From Candidatus Gastranaerophilales bacterium (GTDB lineage: Bacteria > Cyanobacteriota > Vampirovibrionia > Gastranaerophilales > Gastranaerophilaceae): a DNA stretch of 64,000 bases. The stretch's first letter is position 1; each line of letters starts with the position of its first letter. Shown here piece after piece: positions 38,811 through 48,129 of the stretch. Made by a program: the position numbers and the translations under genes. The notes beneath the pieces were generated by a model. The model was not told the DNA's origin. It saw only the letters and a program-made list of their open reading frames with translations, and made no database searches. The stretch lies in NCBI GenBank assembly GCA_944323365.1, contig CALUSG010000027.1:1-64000 (forward strand). Reading direction: 5' to 3'.

Positions 38811-38834
38811 AGAGGAAAAGGTGCAAACACAGTT

Positions 38835-40688
38835 ATGATGGTTGTATACTTCAAAGTTTCAGGAATCATTCCGTTTGAACAAGCTCTTGAAGGTATGAGA
38901 GAAATGACTAAGAAAACCTTCAAGAAAAAAGGCGATGACGTTGTAAATATGAACTTAGCTCTTATTGATGCAGCAGTTGATGCATGTCAAGAAGTTCCAG
39001 TACCGGCAACTCTTGACGGCGTAGGATGTGTTGATGATGTTAAATTAATTCCTGACAACGCATCTGATTTTGCTAAGAAAATCATAGAACCATCAATGAG
39101 ACAAAAAGGCGATGATATTCCGGTATCAGCAATGTCAAATGACGGTGTAATTCCTACAGGTACGGCTTGTCTTGAAAAACGTGGAATCGCACCGAGAGTT
39201 CCTCATTGGAATTCTGAAAACTGTATTCAATGCGGTATCTGTGCATCTGCTTGTCCGCACGCTGCAATCAGAACTAAATTGATTGAAAAAGAAAACTTAA
39301 AAGATGCTCCTAAATCTTTCAATACAATTCCTGCAAAACCTGCTTTGGCAGATGAAGAATTCAAAGTACAGGTATATTGCAAAGATTGTACAGGATGCGG
39401 AGTTTGCGTTGACCAGTGTCCGGCTAACAAAAATCCTGAAAAACCGGCTCTTACCTGGTCTTCTATTGAAAAAGAAGAAGAAGCTTGTGAATTGGTTAAC
39501 GAAAAATTCTTTGATGAATTACCTGATAACGTAATGGGCAGAAACACAACTAAAACAATTAAAGGTGCAATGCTCAGAAAACCGTTATTCGAATTCTCAG
39601 GAGCTTGTGCAGGATGCGGTGAAACACCTTATGTAAAACTTGTTTCACAATTATTCGGAGAAAATATGATTGTTGCAAACGCTACAGGCTGTTCTTCAAT
39701 CTATTCCGGTACATTCCCGACTATTCCTTATACAACTAATAAAGAAGGCCGTGGACCTGCCTGGGCAAACTCATTGTTTGAAGACAATGCTGAATTCGGT
39801 TTTGGTATGAGATTAGCTGTTGATCAAAACAGAAGTACTTTGAAAACTTATGTTGAAAAAGTTCTTTCTAATGAAAAAACTCCTGCTGATTTAAAAGCAG
39901 CTTTGGAAGAGGCTATTTCTCATTTTGAAAATTCAAAAACAGAAGAAGCTCATGCAGCTCAAGATAAAGCCAAAGAAGTTCTTGCTAAATATAAAGATGT
40001 TGATTGTCCTGATTTGGCAAAAGTTAGAGAACTTCAAGATTACTTTACGGATAAATCTGTATGGATAATCGGCGGTGACGGATGGGCAAACGATATCGGA
40101 TACGGCGGTATTGACCACGTATTGGCTCAAAACCAGGATGTAAACATTCTTGTACTTGATACGGAAGTTTACTCAAATACAGGAGGTCAAGCATCTAAAT
40201 CAACTCCTACCGGTGCAGTTGCTAAATTCGCTACAGGCGGTAAGAGAACATATAAGAAAAATATGGGCTTGATGAGTATGTCTTACGGTTATGTATATGT
40301 AGCATCAGTTGCCCTCGGTGCTGACAGAGCTCAAACTCTTAAAGCATTCCAGGAAGCTGAAGCTTATAAAGGACCGTCAATCATATTCGCTTATGCCCCT
40401 TGTATCGCACACGGTATTGATATGTCTAAAACTCAAACCGAACAAAAACGTGCAGTTGAAGCCGGTTACTTCCCGTTATACAGATACAACCCTGATAACG
40501 AAGTTCCGTTCACCTGGGATGCTAAAGATCCGAAAGGCAGCTATCAGGAATTCATCAGATCTGAAGGTCGTTATAAATCTCTGATGAAAACTAACCCTGA
40601 AGCAGCTGAGGCTCTTTATACCCAAGCTGAAGAAGATGCGGCAAAACGTATGGCGGTTTATAAAGCTGTCGGCGAATTGATGCGATAA
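38835..40688 (+). CDS. nifJ: Pyruvate:ferredoxin oxidoreductase, C-terminal part
   Basis: 617 residues from tandem ATGs at 38835; the true product may continue from the N-terminal part through the TGA. FKVSGIIPFEQALEGM closes domain III; two [4Fe-4S] ferredoxin motifs (CIQCGICASACP, CTGCGVCVDQCP) form domain V; CAGCGETPYVKL and GDGWANDIGYGGIDHV are the ThDP domain with the proximal cluster Cys. If translated separately, only a weak AGAGGAAAAGG lies 13 nt upstream of the ATG. Codons are visibly richer in C-ending forms than neighbours, as in highly expressed genes. Confidence 0.9.
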   Translation: MMVVYFKVSGIIPFEQALEGMREMTKKTFKKKGDDVVNMNLALIDAAVDACQEVPVPATLDGVGCVDDVKLIPDNASDFAKKIIEPSMRQKGDDIPVSAMSNDGVIPTGTACLEKRGIAPRVPHWNSENCIQCGICASACPHAAIRTKLIEKENLKDAPKSFNTIPAKPALADEEFKVQVYCKDCTGCGVCVDQCPANKNPEKPALTWSSIEKEEEACELVNEKFFDELPDNVMGRNTTKTIKGAMLRKPLFEFSGACAGCGETPYVKLVSQLFGENMIVANATGCSSIYSGTFPTIPYTTNKEGRGPAWANSLFEDNAEFGFGMRLAVDQNRSTLKTYVEKVLSNEKTPADLKAALEEAISHFENSKTEEAHAAQDKAKEVLAKYKDVDCPDLAKVRELQDYFTDKSVWIIGGDGWANDIGYGGIDHVLAQNQDVNILVLDTEVYSNTGGQASKSTPTGAVAKFATGGKRTYKKNMGLMSMSYGYVYVASVALGADRAQTLKAFQEAEAYKGPSIIFAYAPCIAHGIDMSKTQTEQKRAVEAGYFPLYRYNPDNEVPFTWDAKDPKGSYQEFIRSEGRYKSLMKTNPEAAEALYTQAEEDAAKRMAVYKAVGELMR

Positions 40689-40696
40689 TTCAGATT

Positions 40697-40725
40697 AAAA
40701 AGCTCCCGAAAGGGAGCTTTTTTTA
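40697..40725. terminator. Intrinsic terminator after PFOR
   Basis: AGCTCCC (40701-40707), GAAA tetraloop, GGGAGCT (40712-40718), flanked by A residues and seven T residues. Strong and usable from both directions. Confidence 0.9.
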
Positions 40726-40748
40726 TTGTTTTTTTATTTTATTATTTA

Positions 40749-41108
40749 TTATATCAATTCCTCACTAACTTCTATATCTTCAAGATTTGAATAATCTTTT
40801 ATTGTTTTGACAACGTTTGTTTGATTAGCTAGCGGGATATAGTCGTTATTTATTACTAAAAGTAGTGTGCCATCTTTATCAAATAAACTTTCAGTCGATT
40901 TTTTTAAATAATTATTATCATATTCTTTGGCTAATTTCCTTTCCAGGTTGTTATTGTTGTCGTAGAAATATTCAGTTGTCGATTTAGTTTTTCCATTTTC
41001 GATGACTTGCTCGCCGGTAAGATTATTATTTGCATCTTTAAATCTTATTGTGCCTTTAAAATTTTGTTTATTATATGTATTTCCTAAACTAACACTATTA
41101 ATTCGCAT
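40749..41108 (-). CDS. Lineage-type hypothetical protein with NFKGT motif
   Basis: 119 residues from the ATG at 41108, with GGAGG seven bases upstream. NFKGT at residues 16-20, then TGEQVIENGKTKS, TTEYFYDNNNNLERK, which read as short beta-hairpin repeats like YD/MORN-type wrap-around sheets. No signal peptide. The leader has TATATATATA 12 nt before the ATG, as in the gene at 21229-22707. No known family. Confidence 0.6.
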   Translation of the reverse strand: MRINSVSLGNTYNKQNFKGTIRFKDANNNLTGEQVIENGKTKSTTEYFYDNNNNLERKLAKEYDNNYLKKSTESLFDKDGTLLLVINNDYIPLANQTNVVKTIKDYSNLEDIEVSEELI

Positions 41109-41168
41109 TTTATACCTCCATATATATATAAGACTAAACAAATTTTTTTTTGCTATTAAATTTTCAAA

Positions 41169-42101
41169 TTAAATAATTTTTATTTTAAATATATTTTTAC
41201 CAACTATATTTTCTGACAAATTTTTTGAAAATTGTATAAATTCTTTGGCATATTTTCCATTAAGAAGCTCAAATTCTATTGTATTATCCGAATTGTCTCT
41301 TATAAAATCAATAGTATTTTCAACGATATATGTGAGAGGAAGTTTTTGCCCGTCGGGTAATTTGCTGGAAATTTTATTTCTTAATAGAAGTGTATATAAA
41401 TATTCTTTTGAATTTGTAAATCGTTTTCTTAAAATAAGTTTGTTAAATTCTTGTTCACTGGGCCTTGTGAGTTTTTTGTCAATAATTTTATTTTCTTCAA
41501 TATATTTTAAAAGTTCATATTTTTTTATTGTAGTTTTGGCACTTATACTTATTAGATTTGGTTGTTTTATTAATAGGTCAAAAACTTCATTTGTTGGTAT
41601 ATTCAGCTTATTAGATATCGTATAAATTTTATTTTTTAACGTTTTTGCTTTTGTTGTAAAGATAAAAGGATTATAAAGGGCACTTTTTATGCATTTTTCC
41701 GGAGTTAATCCGTAATTAGCAAATGCTTTAGTAAGCCCCATTATATTTTTTTCAATTGTTTCGGGAGAGTAAGAGGCCAAAACAGGATTTCTTTTTACGC
41801 ATTTAATGTATTGTTTTAAAGTTAAACCTGCCTCAGCAAACTTTTTTTGTGTTTCAGTAATATTGTGATACACTTGTTCCGGCCTTTGTATCAATAGGCT
41901 AACGTTCATTCTAGCCATTTTTAGACATTCATCAAAAGTAAGGCCTTCTTGAGAAAAGTCATTAGCAATAGTTTTTATGCGTGCAATGTTACCTTCGTTT
42001 AATTGGTCATTTTTTAGACGCTCACGGTAGCGTTCTCGTATTTTTTTAGAGTGGCCTGAGTATTTTTGTGTTTCGATTTGTTTTATTTTCATATTACTCA
42101 T
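41169..42101 (-). CDS. Protein of tandem 39-residue helical repeats (mTERF/TALE-like solenoid)
   Basis: 310 residues from the ATG at 42101 (another at 42092; a TTG at 42161 would add a hydrophobic stretch). After a basic N-terminus (KKIRERYRERLK) come three repeats exactly 39 residues apart, GLT at residues 53, 92 and 131, followed by N-P-type turns at 105 and 144, and a fourth, shorter unit with QPNL near 180. Consensus: F-x3-GLT-x3-CIK-x4-NP-x-L-x5-PET-x3-NI. Such units are typical of superhelical nucleic-acid-binding solenoids (mTERF, TALE), but nucleic-acid binding is inference. The C-terminal 100 residues are basic and helical. N-terminal KYSG may be a variant of the NF(Q/K)G motif. Confidence 0.6.
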   Translation of the reverse strand: MSNMKIKQIETQKYSGHSKKIRERYRERLKNDQLNEGNIARIKTIANDFSQEGLTFDECLKMARMNVSLLIQRPEQVYHNITETQKKFAEAGLTLKQYIKCVKRNPVLASYSPETIEKNIMGLTKAFANYGLTPEKCIKSALYNPFIFTTKAKTLKNKIYTISNKLNIPTNEVFDLLIKQPNLISISAKTTIKKYELLKYIEENKIIDKKLTRPSEQEFNKLILRKRFTNSKEYLYTLLLRNKISSKLPDGQKLPLTYIVENTIDFIRDNSDNTIEFELLNGKYAKEFIQFSKNLSENIVGKNIFKIKII

Positions 42102-42227
42102 AAAGCTCAAAAAAAAAATTTTTGCTGTTCCAAAAATAAATGACTTAACATTTTTTATCAAATTATTGCAATTATACTATGTTCGTAATAGTATAAACAA
42201 GCATATACATCATATTGAAGGATTGCA

Positions 42228-43103
42228 ATGGCATTAAATTTTCAGGAATTAGTTTTTAATTTACAAAAGTATTGGTCTGATTATGGCTGTATAATTCAGC
42301 AGCCGTATGATATAGAAAAAGGTGCGTCAACAATGAATCCGGCAACATTTTTACGAGCATTAGGGCCGGAACCTTGGAATACTGCAATGATTGAACCTTG
42401 CCGCAGACCAACTGATGCGAGATATGGAGAAAACCCCAACAGATTAGGACATTATTATCAATTTCAGGTTATTTTAAAACCATCGCCTGATGATGCTCAG
42501 GAGCTTTATTTGAAAAGTTTAGAGGCAATGGGAATTGATTTAAAAGAACATGATGTAAGATTTGTTGAAGATAATTGGGAATCGCCAACTTTGGGTGCAG
42601 CAGGTGTAGGCTGGGAAGTTTGGCTTGATGGTATGGAAATTACACAGTTTACTTATTTTCAACAAGTCGGCGGGCTCGAAGTTAAACCGGTTGCTCTTGA
42701 ATTGACTTATGGTTTGGAACGTATTGCTATGTATTTGCAAAACAAAGAGTCGGTTTACGATATTATGTGGAATGATAAGTTAAAATATGGTGATATTTAT
42801 CTTCAAAACGAAATAGAGCAATCAAAATATAATTTTGAAGTATCTGATGCACAAAGCCTGTTTAATATGTTTGATTTGTATCAAAAAGAAGTTGATAATT
42901 GTATTAAGTCAGAACTAGTATTGCCGGCTTACGATTATGTCTTGAAGTGTTCTCATACATTTAACCTGTTAGATGCTAGAGGCGTAATTAGTAAAGACGA
43001 AAGAATTAATTTTATCAATAGAGTTAGAACAATGGCCTCAGCTGTTGCAAAATTGTATGTAGAACAAAGAGAAAAATTAGGATTTCCTCTTTGCAAGAAA
43101 TAA
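42228..43103 (+). CDS. glyQ: Glycyl-tRNA synthetase alpha subunit
   Basis: 291 residues, full length. [24 protein letters not shown] and [19 protein letters not shown] are signatures of the class II catalytic subunit; PCRRPTDGRYG-type motif present as [16 protein letters not shown]. Works with GlyS (1809-3797). AAGGA precedes the ATG. Followed after 9 nt by the first amino-acid permease. Confidence 0.97.
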   Translation: MALNFQELVFNLQKYWSDYGCIIQQPYDIEKGASTMNPATFLRALGPEPWNTAMIEPCRRPTDARYGENPNRLGHYYQFQVILKPSPDDAQELYLKSLEAMGIDLKEHDVRFVEDNWESPTLGAAGVGWEVWLDGMEITQFTYFQQVGGLEVKPVALELTYGLERIAMYLQNKESVYDIMWNDKLKYGDIYLQNEIEQSKYNFEVSDAQSLFNMFDLYQKEVDNCIKSELVLPAYDYVLKCSHTFNLLDARGVISKDERINFINRVRTMASAVAKLYVEQREKLGFPLCKK

Positions 43104-43112
43104 GGAATATAA

Positions 43113-44693
43113 ATGGCAGAAAAATATAGTCGTGCGACGTTAACTCGCAATTTTTTAAAGACAATTACCCGTATAAAAAACCCTGATGAAATGCTGGCCG
43201 ATGCGAAGAAAGAAGGATTAGAAAAAACTCTTGGTGTATGGGATTTAATAATCTTAGGCGTAGGTGCTATTATCGGTTCAGGTATATTTGCAGTAGTAGG
43301 TATAGCTGCAGCCGGTGGTAATTCAACAATCGGGGCGGGACCTGCTTTGATGGTATCAATGGTAATTGCCGCAATAGCTTGTATATTTTCAGCGTTGTGT
43401 TATTCTGAGTTTGCAACAATGATACCTGTTGCGGGTGGTGCATATACATATACATTTGCGACATTGGGTGAATTTATGGCCTGGATGGTAGGATGGGTAT
43501 TGATGCTTGAATACGCAATAGGATTTATTGCTGTTGCTTGTGCCTGGTCAAACCATTTAGTACAATTTTTAAGCGGGTTTGAAAGATTTTTGCCGGCCTG
43601 GCTTGCAAACCCTCCTGTTTGGCTTGTAAATGACCCTTTTACAGCGGCAAAGCTTATTGATGCTGATACTTTTGTCCCCAGGTTATTTGGTGTTCCTATT
43701 TGTGTTAATTTGCCGGCAATACTTATTGTGCTTTTAATTACAGCCATTTTAGTTAAGGGAACTAAAGATTCTGCAAAAATGGCCGGATTAATGGTTGCAA
43801 TAAAATTGGGTGTTATAGCTTTATTTGTTATAGCAGGTGCGTTTTATGTGAAACCTGAGAACTGGACACCTTTTGCTCCAAACGGGTTAGAGGGGATTTT
43901 TGCCGGTGCTTTTTTGATATTTTTTGCTTATATAGGATTTGATGCACTTGCAACAGCGGCAGAGGAATGTAAAAATCCGCAAAAAGATCTTCCTGTTGGA
44001 ATAATAGGCTCATTAATTGTTACAACAATTGTGTATGTTCTTGTTGCACTGGTTTTAACAGGAATGCAAGATACTTCAGGTTCAGTTCCTGCTGCATTTT
44101 TAAAAGCTCCTATGGCTTATTGTATGTCGATTGCCGGACAAAATTGGGCAGCGGGTCTTATTTCTATCGGATCGCTTGCAGGTTTAACATCTGTACTTTT
44201 AGTATTAGAGATGGCTGCTACCAGGATTTTGTATGCTATGAGCAGAGATCATTTTATCTCTAAAAGATTTCAAAAATTACATCCAAAATTTAAAACGCCG
44301 GCTTTATTAACCTGGACAGTAGGTGGTTTAGCTGTTATAGGCATTTTGACATTAAATTTGGATGTTGCGGCTGAATTATGTAATTATGGAACGTTTACAT
44401 CATTTATAATTGTATGTGTTGCCGTTTTAATTTTAAGAAAAACCGATCCGGATCGTCCAAGACCGTTTAAGGTACCGTTTTCTCCGGTTATACCTGTGTT
44501 GGGAATAATTACTTGCGGCGGTTTAATGGTATATAAATCAATGCAGCCTTCAAGTTCAGCTTTATTATTTCCTGTTTGGCTAGGAGTTGGAGCAATAATA
44601 TATTTACTTTACGGATTTGTTAAAAACCGTTTGAATGAGAATAGAATACATAACGAAAAAGTTGCACAAAGGAAACTGGAAATTAAAAGATGA
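43113..44693 (+). CDS. APC-superfamily amino acid permease
   Basis: 526 residues, twelve or more membrane helices. GAIIGSGIFAVVGIAAAG is the substrate-binding helix-1 break of the APC fold, and FFAYIGFDALATAAEECKNPQKDLP the helix-6/7 region of cationic amino acid transporters (CAT/YhdG type). AAGGA upstream. Overlaps its paralogue by 4 nt. Confidence 0.88.
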   Translation: MAEKYSRATLTRNFLKTITRIKNPDEMLADAKKEGLEKTLGVWDLIILGVGAIIGSGIFAVVGIAAAGGNSTIGAGPALMVSMVIAAIACIFSALCYSEFATMIPVAGGAYTYTFATLGEFMAWMVGWVLMLEYAIGFIAVACAWSNHLVQFLSGFERFLPAWLANPPVWLVNDPFTAAKLIDADTFVPRLFGVPICVNLPAILIVLLITAILVKGTKDSAKMAGLMVAIKLGVIALFVIAGAFYVKPENWTPFAPNGLEGIFAGAFLIFFAYIGFDALATAAEECKNPQKDLPVGIIGSLIVTTIVYVLVALVLTGMQDTSGSVPAAFLKAPMAYCMSIAGQNWAAGLISIGSLAGLTSVLLVLEMAATRILYAMSRDHFISKRFQKLHPKFKTPALLTWTVGGLAVIGILTLNLDVAAELCNYGTFTSFIIVCVAVLILRKTDPDRPRPFKVPFSPVIPVLGIITCGGLMVYKSMQPSSSALLFPVWLGVGAIIYLLYGFVKNRLNENRIHNEKVAQRKLEIKR

Positions 44694-46249
44694 AATTCGA
44701 TAATAATGTTATAAATAATTTACTTAAAAAAAGAAGTGCGGATGATTTAATTGCGACAAGCAAAAAATCAGAATTGAAAAAAACGTTGAATGTTTTTGAT
44801 TTAATAGTAATCGGCATGGGAGCAGTTGTAGGCACAGGAATTTTTACAATTATAGGAAGTGCGATACAAGGCGGTCCTGAAGGTTTAGGTGCCGGCCCTG
44901 CAATTATAGTATCAATGGTTTTGGCAGCAATTGCCTGTGTGTTTTCAGCATTATGTTATTCTGAAATTGCAGCGATGATACCTGTTGCCGGAAGTGCTTA
45001 TACATATACATACGCTACAATGGGTGAATTTATGGCCTGGATGGTAGGATGGGTGTTAATGCTTGAATATGCCATTGGAAATATTACTGTTGCAAGTGCC
45101 TGGACCGGGTATTTAGTACAATTTTTAAAAGGATTTAAACATTTAATGCCTGATTTTATTTTGAATTTTCCAATGTGGCTCAGAAATGATTACAGGTATA
45201 TGTTTGCTTTTTGTGATAAATATGGATTGGATCCGCATACACAGATGCCGTACTTGTTTGACAAAATTCCGATTGCAATAAATTTACCTGCAATATTCAT
45301 AGTACTTGTTTTGACAATGCTTTTAATCAGGGGCGTAAAGGAATCAACACGTGTTGCAAGTATTATGGTTGGCATAAACATGTTTATGATATTGTCATTT
45401 ATTTGTGTCGGTGCGTTTTATGTAAAGCCTGAGAACTGGACACCTTTTGCCCCGAACGGATTTGAGGGAATTTTCATGGGTGCATTTATAATATTTTTTG
45501 CATACATAGGATTTGACGCAATATCAACAACGGCAGAAGAAACTGAAAATCCTCAAAGAGATTTGCCTATAGCAATTATAGGAACACTTGTATTGTGTAC
45601 TATTTTATACGTTTTGGTTGCTCTTGTTTTAACCGGAACAGTGCCGTTAAATCATATTGATACACAGGCTCCAATTGCACATGCTATGAGAATGATTAAT
45701 AAGGACTGGTTTGCGGGACTTATATCTATCGGGGCATTATGTGCATTGACTTCTGTGTTATTAATTTATCAGCTTGGAACGACAAGAATTTTATATGCAA
45801 TGAGCAGAGATAGATTTTTACCTAAATCTTTAAGATTAATCCATAGAAAGTTTAGAACGCCTCATGTTTTGACCTGGATTTCAGGTATTGTTGTAATAGT
45901 TTGTTCTTTATTTATGGATTTAAGTATTTCAGCAGAACTTTGTAATTTTGGAACATTTACGTCATTTATTATAATTTGTATTGCCGTATTAATATTGCGT
46001 AAGACAGAACCTGATAGGCCAAGACCTTTCAAGGTTCCGTTTACACCGCTTTTCCCGATATTAGGGATATTAACTTGCGGCGGACTAATGCTTTATTCAA
46101 TGAAATTTTTAACAACATCTTCGTTGTATTTTCCGCTATGGCTTGTTATGGGCTTGTTAATTTATGTAACATACGGTTATAAGCAAAAAAGACTTGAAGA
46201 AAAAATTAGATTAACCCGTTCAAACAAAGTTAAATCTTTAGTAAAATAG
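44690..46249 (+). CDS. APC-superfamily amino acid permease (tandem paralogue)
   Basis: 519 residues, same topology and long identical stretches with the preceding gene (for example MGEFMAWMVGWVLMLEYAIG and ENWTPFAPNG). Helix 1 reads GAVVGTGIFTIIG and the helix-6 region FFAYIGFDAISTTAEETENP. The extracellular region after helix 4 is longer and different, suggesting altered substrate range. ATGA overlap with the first permease, so the pair is one operon. No terminator before the convergent rubredoxin gene. Confidence 0.88.
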   Translation: MKFDNNVINNLLKKRSADDLIATSKKSELKKTLNVFDLIVIGMGAVVGTGIFTIIGSAIQGGPEGLGAGPAIIVSMVLAAIACVFSALCYSEIAAMIPVAGSAYTYTYATMGEFMAWMVGWVLMLEYAIGNITVASAWTGYLVQFLKGFKHLMPDFILNFPMWLRNDYRYMFAFCDKYGLDPHTQMPYLFDKIPIAINLPAIFIVLVLTMLLIRGVKESTRVASIMVGINMFMILSFICVGAFYVKPENWTPFAPNGFEGIFMGAFIIFFAYIGFDAISTTAEETENPQRDLPIAIIGTLVLCTILYVLVALVLTGTVPLNHIDTQAPIAHAMRMINKDWFAGLISIGALCALTSVLLIYQLGTTRILYAMSRDRFLPKSLRLIHRKFRTPHVLTWISGIVVIVCSLFMDLSISAELCNFGTFTSFIIICIAVLILRKTEPDRPRPFKVPFTPLFPILGILTCGGLMLYSMKFLTTSSLYFPLWLVMGLLIYVTYGYKQKRLEEKIRLTRSNKVKSLVK

Positions 46250-46252
46250 TAA

Positions 46253-46408
46253 TTATTTTTCGCCATAACAGCCTTCGTCTATTAATTCAAAATTATCGTG
46301 GCTTGCGTGACATACCGGACATACCCAATCTTGCGGCAAGTCATCAAATTTTTTACCTTCTTTGTCTTCATCGTATATCCAGTTACATACTAAACATCTA
46401 AAACGCAT
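46253..46408 (-). CDS. Rubredoxin
   Basis: 51 residues, the classic rubredoxin size, with the two iron-binding pairs CLVC (residues 5-8) and CPVC (30-33) and aromatic core WIYDE and WVCP. One-electron carrier used in anaerobes for oxidative-stress defence. AAAGGAG lies 5 nt upstream of the ATG at 46408. Convergent with the permease with a 3-nt gap; divergent from the thioesterase. Confidence 0.92.
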   Translation of the reverse strand: MRFRCLVCNWIYDEDKEGKKFDDLPQDWVCPVCHASHDNFELIDEGCYGEK

Positions 46409-46425
46409 ATTTTCTCCTTTCTTTG

Positions 46426-46434
46426 TGATACAAT
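46426..46434 (+). promoter_or_regulatory. Leaderless-type extended -10 for the thioesterase
   Basis: TGATACAAT, with the hexamer TACAAT at 46429-46434, then six T residues, then ATG at 46441. No Shine-Dalgarno is present. Confidence 0.6.
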
Positions 46435-46440
46435 TTTTTT

Positions 46441-46851
46441 ATGAAACATATATTTGAACAAAAAGTATTTTATTCGGATACAGATGCCTACGGTGTTGTT
46501 TGGCACGGGTCATATCTTCGGTGGCTGGAGATGGGGCGTGTTTTGTGGTGCGAGCAAATGGGCCATAATCTTATTGATTTAAAAAATAAAGATATTGTTT
46601 TGCCTGTAGTTAATCTGAATGTCCGGTATAAATCGTCTGCAAAGCTTAACGATGAAATTATTATTGAAACTTTTGTGGAAAAATTCAATAGTCTGTCGGT
46701 TACTTTTAAACAATTTATTAAATCAAAAGAATCTAACAAAATTTTTATTGAAGCAGAGGTAGAAGTTGTAGCAATAAATAATGAAGGCAAATTATACAGA
46801 AGAATGCCGGATATTTTGAAAGAAGTCTTTGAAAGGGCTGTATGCGTTTAA
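46441..46851 (+). CDS. Acyl-CoA thioesterase, YbgC/4HBT family
   Basis: 136 residues, single hotdog domain. The active-site segment FYSDTDAYGVVWHGSYLRW contains the catalytic Asp and the conserved YxxVVxHxxY pattern. Substrate probably short acyl-CoA or acyl-ACP. Overlaps the next gene by 10 nt. Confidence 0.88.
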   Translation: MKHIFEQKVFYSDTDAYGVVWHGSYLRWLEMGRVLWCEQMGHNLIDLKNKDIVLPVVNLNVRYKSSAKLNDEIIIETFVEKFNSLSVTFKQFIKSKESNKIFIEAEVEVVAINNEGKLYRRMPDILKEVFERAVCV

Positions 46852-47567
46852 ATAAATATATAGCATCATCAGGTTTATGCTCAAGAAGAAAAGCGGATGA
46901 ATTAATAGAACAGGGAGCCGTAATGGTTAACGGAAAAAAAGTAACTGAACTCGGCTATATTGTTGAAGAAAAAGATAAAGTTTTTGTCAATAAACAATTA
47001 ATCCATCCTGTAAAACACGAATACTACAGATTTTATAAACCGGCCGGTTATATAACAACTTGTGAAGATGAAAAAGGCAGAAAAACAATATATGATATAT
47101 TGCCGGAAAATTTGCAGACGTTAAAACCTGTAGGTCGTTTAGATAAGGATTCAACAGGATTGTTAATTTTGACAAATGACGGAGATTTGATTAATGAGTT
47201 AACACATCCGTCAATAAAAGTTCCCAAAATATATTTGGTTACGGTAGACGCAAAAATGCATCCGCATGAATTCGAAAAAATGGCTAAAGGTATAGAAATT
47301 GAACCAGGAAAAGTTGCATATGCTGATGTGACGCTTTTGGAACAAGATAACAAACATACAACCATGCAGATAGTTCTGTATCAAGGCATGAATAGGCAAA
47401 TAAGAAAAATGATAGAATATTTCGGCTATGAAGTAAAATCTCTTAAACGTATTCAACATGCTACAATAAATTTAGAGGGCTTAAGACGTGGTGAATTTAA
47501 ACCAATTAAGCCAAAACAAATAAAAGAATTGAAAAATTTTTTAAACAGGATTTCTAATAATGCTTAA
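46842..47567 (+). CDS. Pseudouridine synthase, RsuA/RluB family
   Basis: 241 residues: N-terminal S4 domain (RLNKYIASSGLCSRRKAD) then the catalytic domain with GRLDKDSTGLLILT carrying the nucleophilic Asp, and MNRQIRKMIEYFG near the C-terminus. Modifies 23S (RluB/E/F) or 16S rRNA; the exact target is not decided. Starts inside the thioesterase gene with GAAAGGG upstream and overlaps coaE by 8 nt. Confidence 0.92.
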   Translation: MRLNKYIASSGLCSRRKADELIEQGAVMVNGKKVTELGYIVEEKDKVFVNKQLIHPVKHEYYRFYKPAGYITTCEDEKGRKTIYDILPENLQTLKPVGRLDKDSTGLLILTNDGDLINELTHPSIKVPKIYLVTVDAKMHPHEFEKMAKGIEIEPGKVAYADVTLLEQDNKHTTMQIVLYQGMNRQIRKMIEYFGYEVKSLKRIQHATINLEGLRRGEFKPIKPKQIKELKNFLNRISNNA

Positions 47568-48129
47568 GTTTGCGATTACCGGTAACATTGCCTCCGGCAA
47601 AACCGAGGTAGAAAATATTTTGATATCTAAAGGCTTTAAGGTTTTAGATACTGATAACATTGCTCATGAAATTCTCGAAACTTCTTCTGAAATAAAAGAA
47701 AAGTTTAAAACCTATGATATATTTGACAGTGGCACTATTTCCCGTAAAAAACTAGGTAAATTGGTTTTTTCTGATAAAAATTTGTTATTAACTCTTGAAA
47801 ATATTGTGCATCCGATTGTCAAACAGAAAATAATTGAATTTTTCAATATAAATTCGTCAGAAAAGTGTGTTTTTGTGTCTATTCCCCAGCTATTTGAAAG
47901 CGGCATGCAAAATTTATTTGACAAAATTATATTTGTATACGCCCCTGATAATTTGCGGCTTAAGCGTTTAATCGAACGTAATAATTACTCGCTGGACTAT
48001 GCTCAAAAACGTTTATCCGCCCAGGATTCTCAAGCAAATAAAATTAAAAAATCGGATTTTGTAATTGATAACAGCTATTCAATGTCAGAATTAAAAAAAC
48101 AAGTGGAAGATGTGCTTAAACAGGTATAA
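47560..48129 (+). CDS. coaE: Dephospho-CoA kinase
   Basis: 189 residues. P-loop GNIASGKT, DTDNIAHEIL (substrate lid), and VSIPQLFESG. Last step of coenzyme A synthesis. Third gene of the thioesterase-pseudouridine synthase-coaE operon. Convergent with the CHAP gene with 14-nt overlap. Confidence 0.95.
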   Translation: MLKFAITGNIASGKTEVENILISKGFKVLDTDNIAHEILETSSEIKEKFKTYDIFDSGTISRKKLGKLVFSDKNLLLTLENIVHPIVKQKIIEFFNINSSEKCVFVSIPQLFESGMQNLFDKIIFVYAPDNLRLKRLIERNNYSLDYAQKRLSAQDSQANKIKKSDFVIDNSYSMSELKKQVEDVLKQV

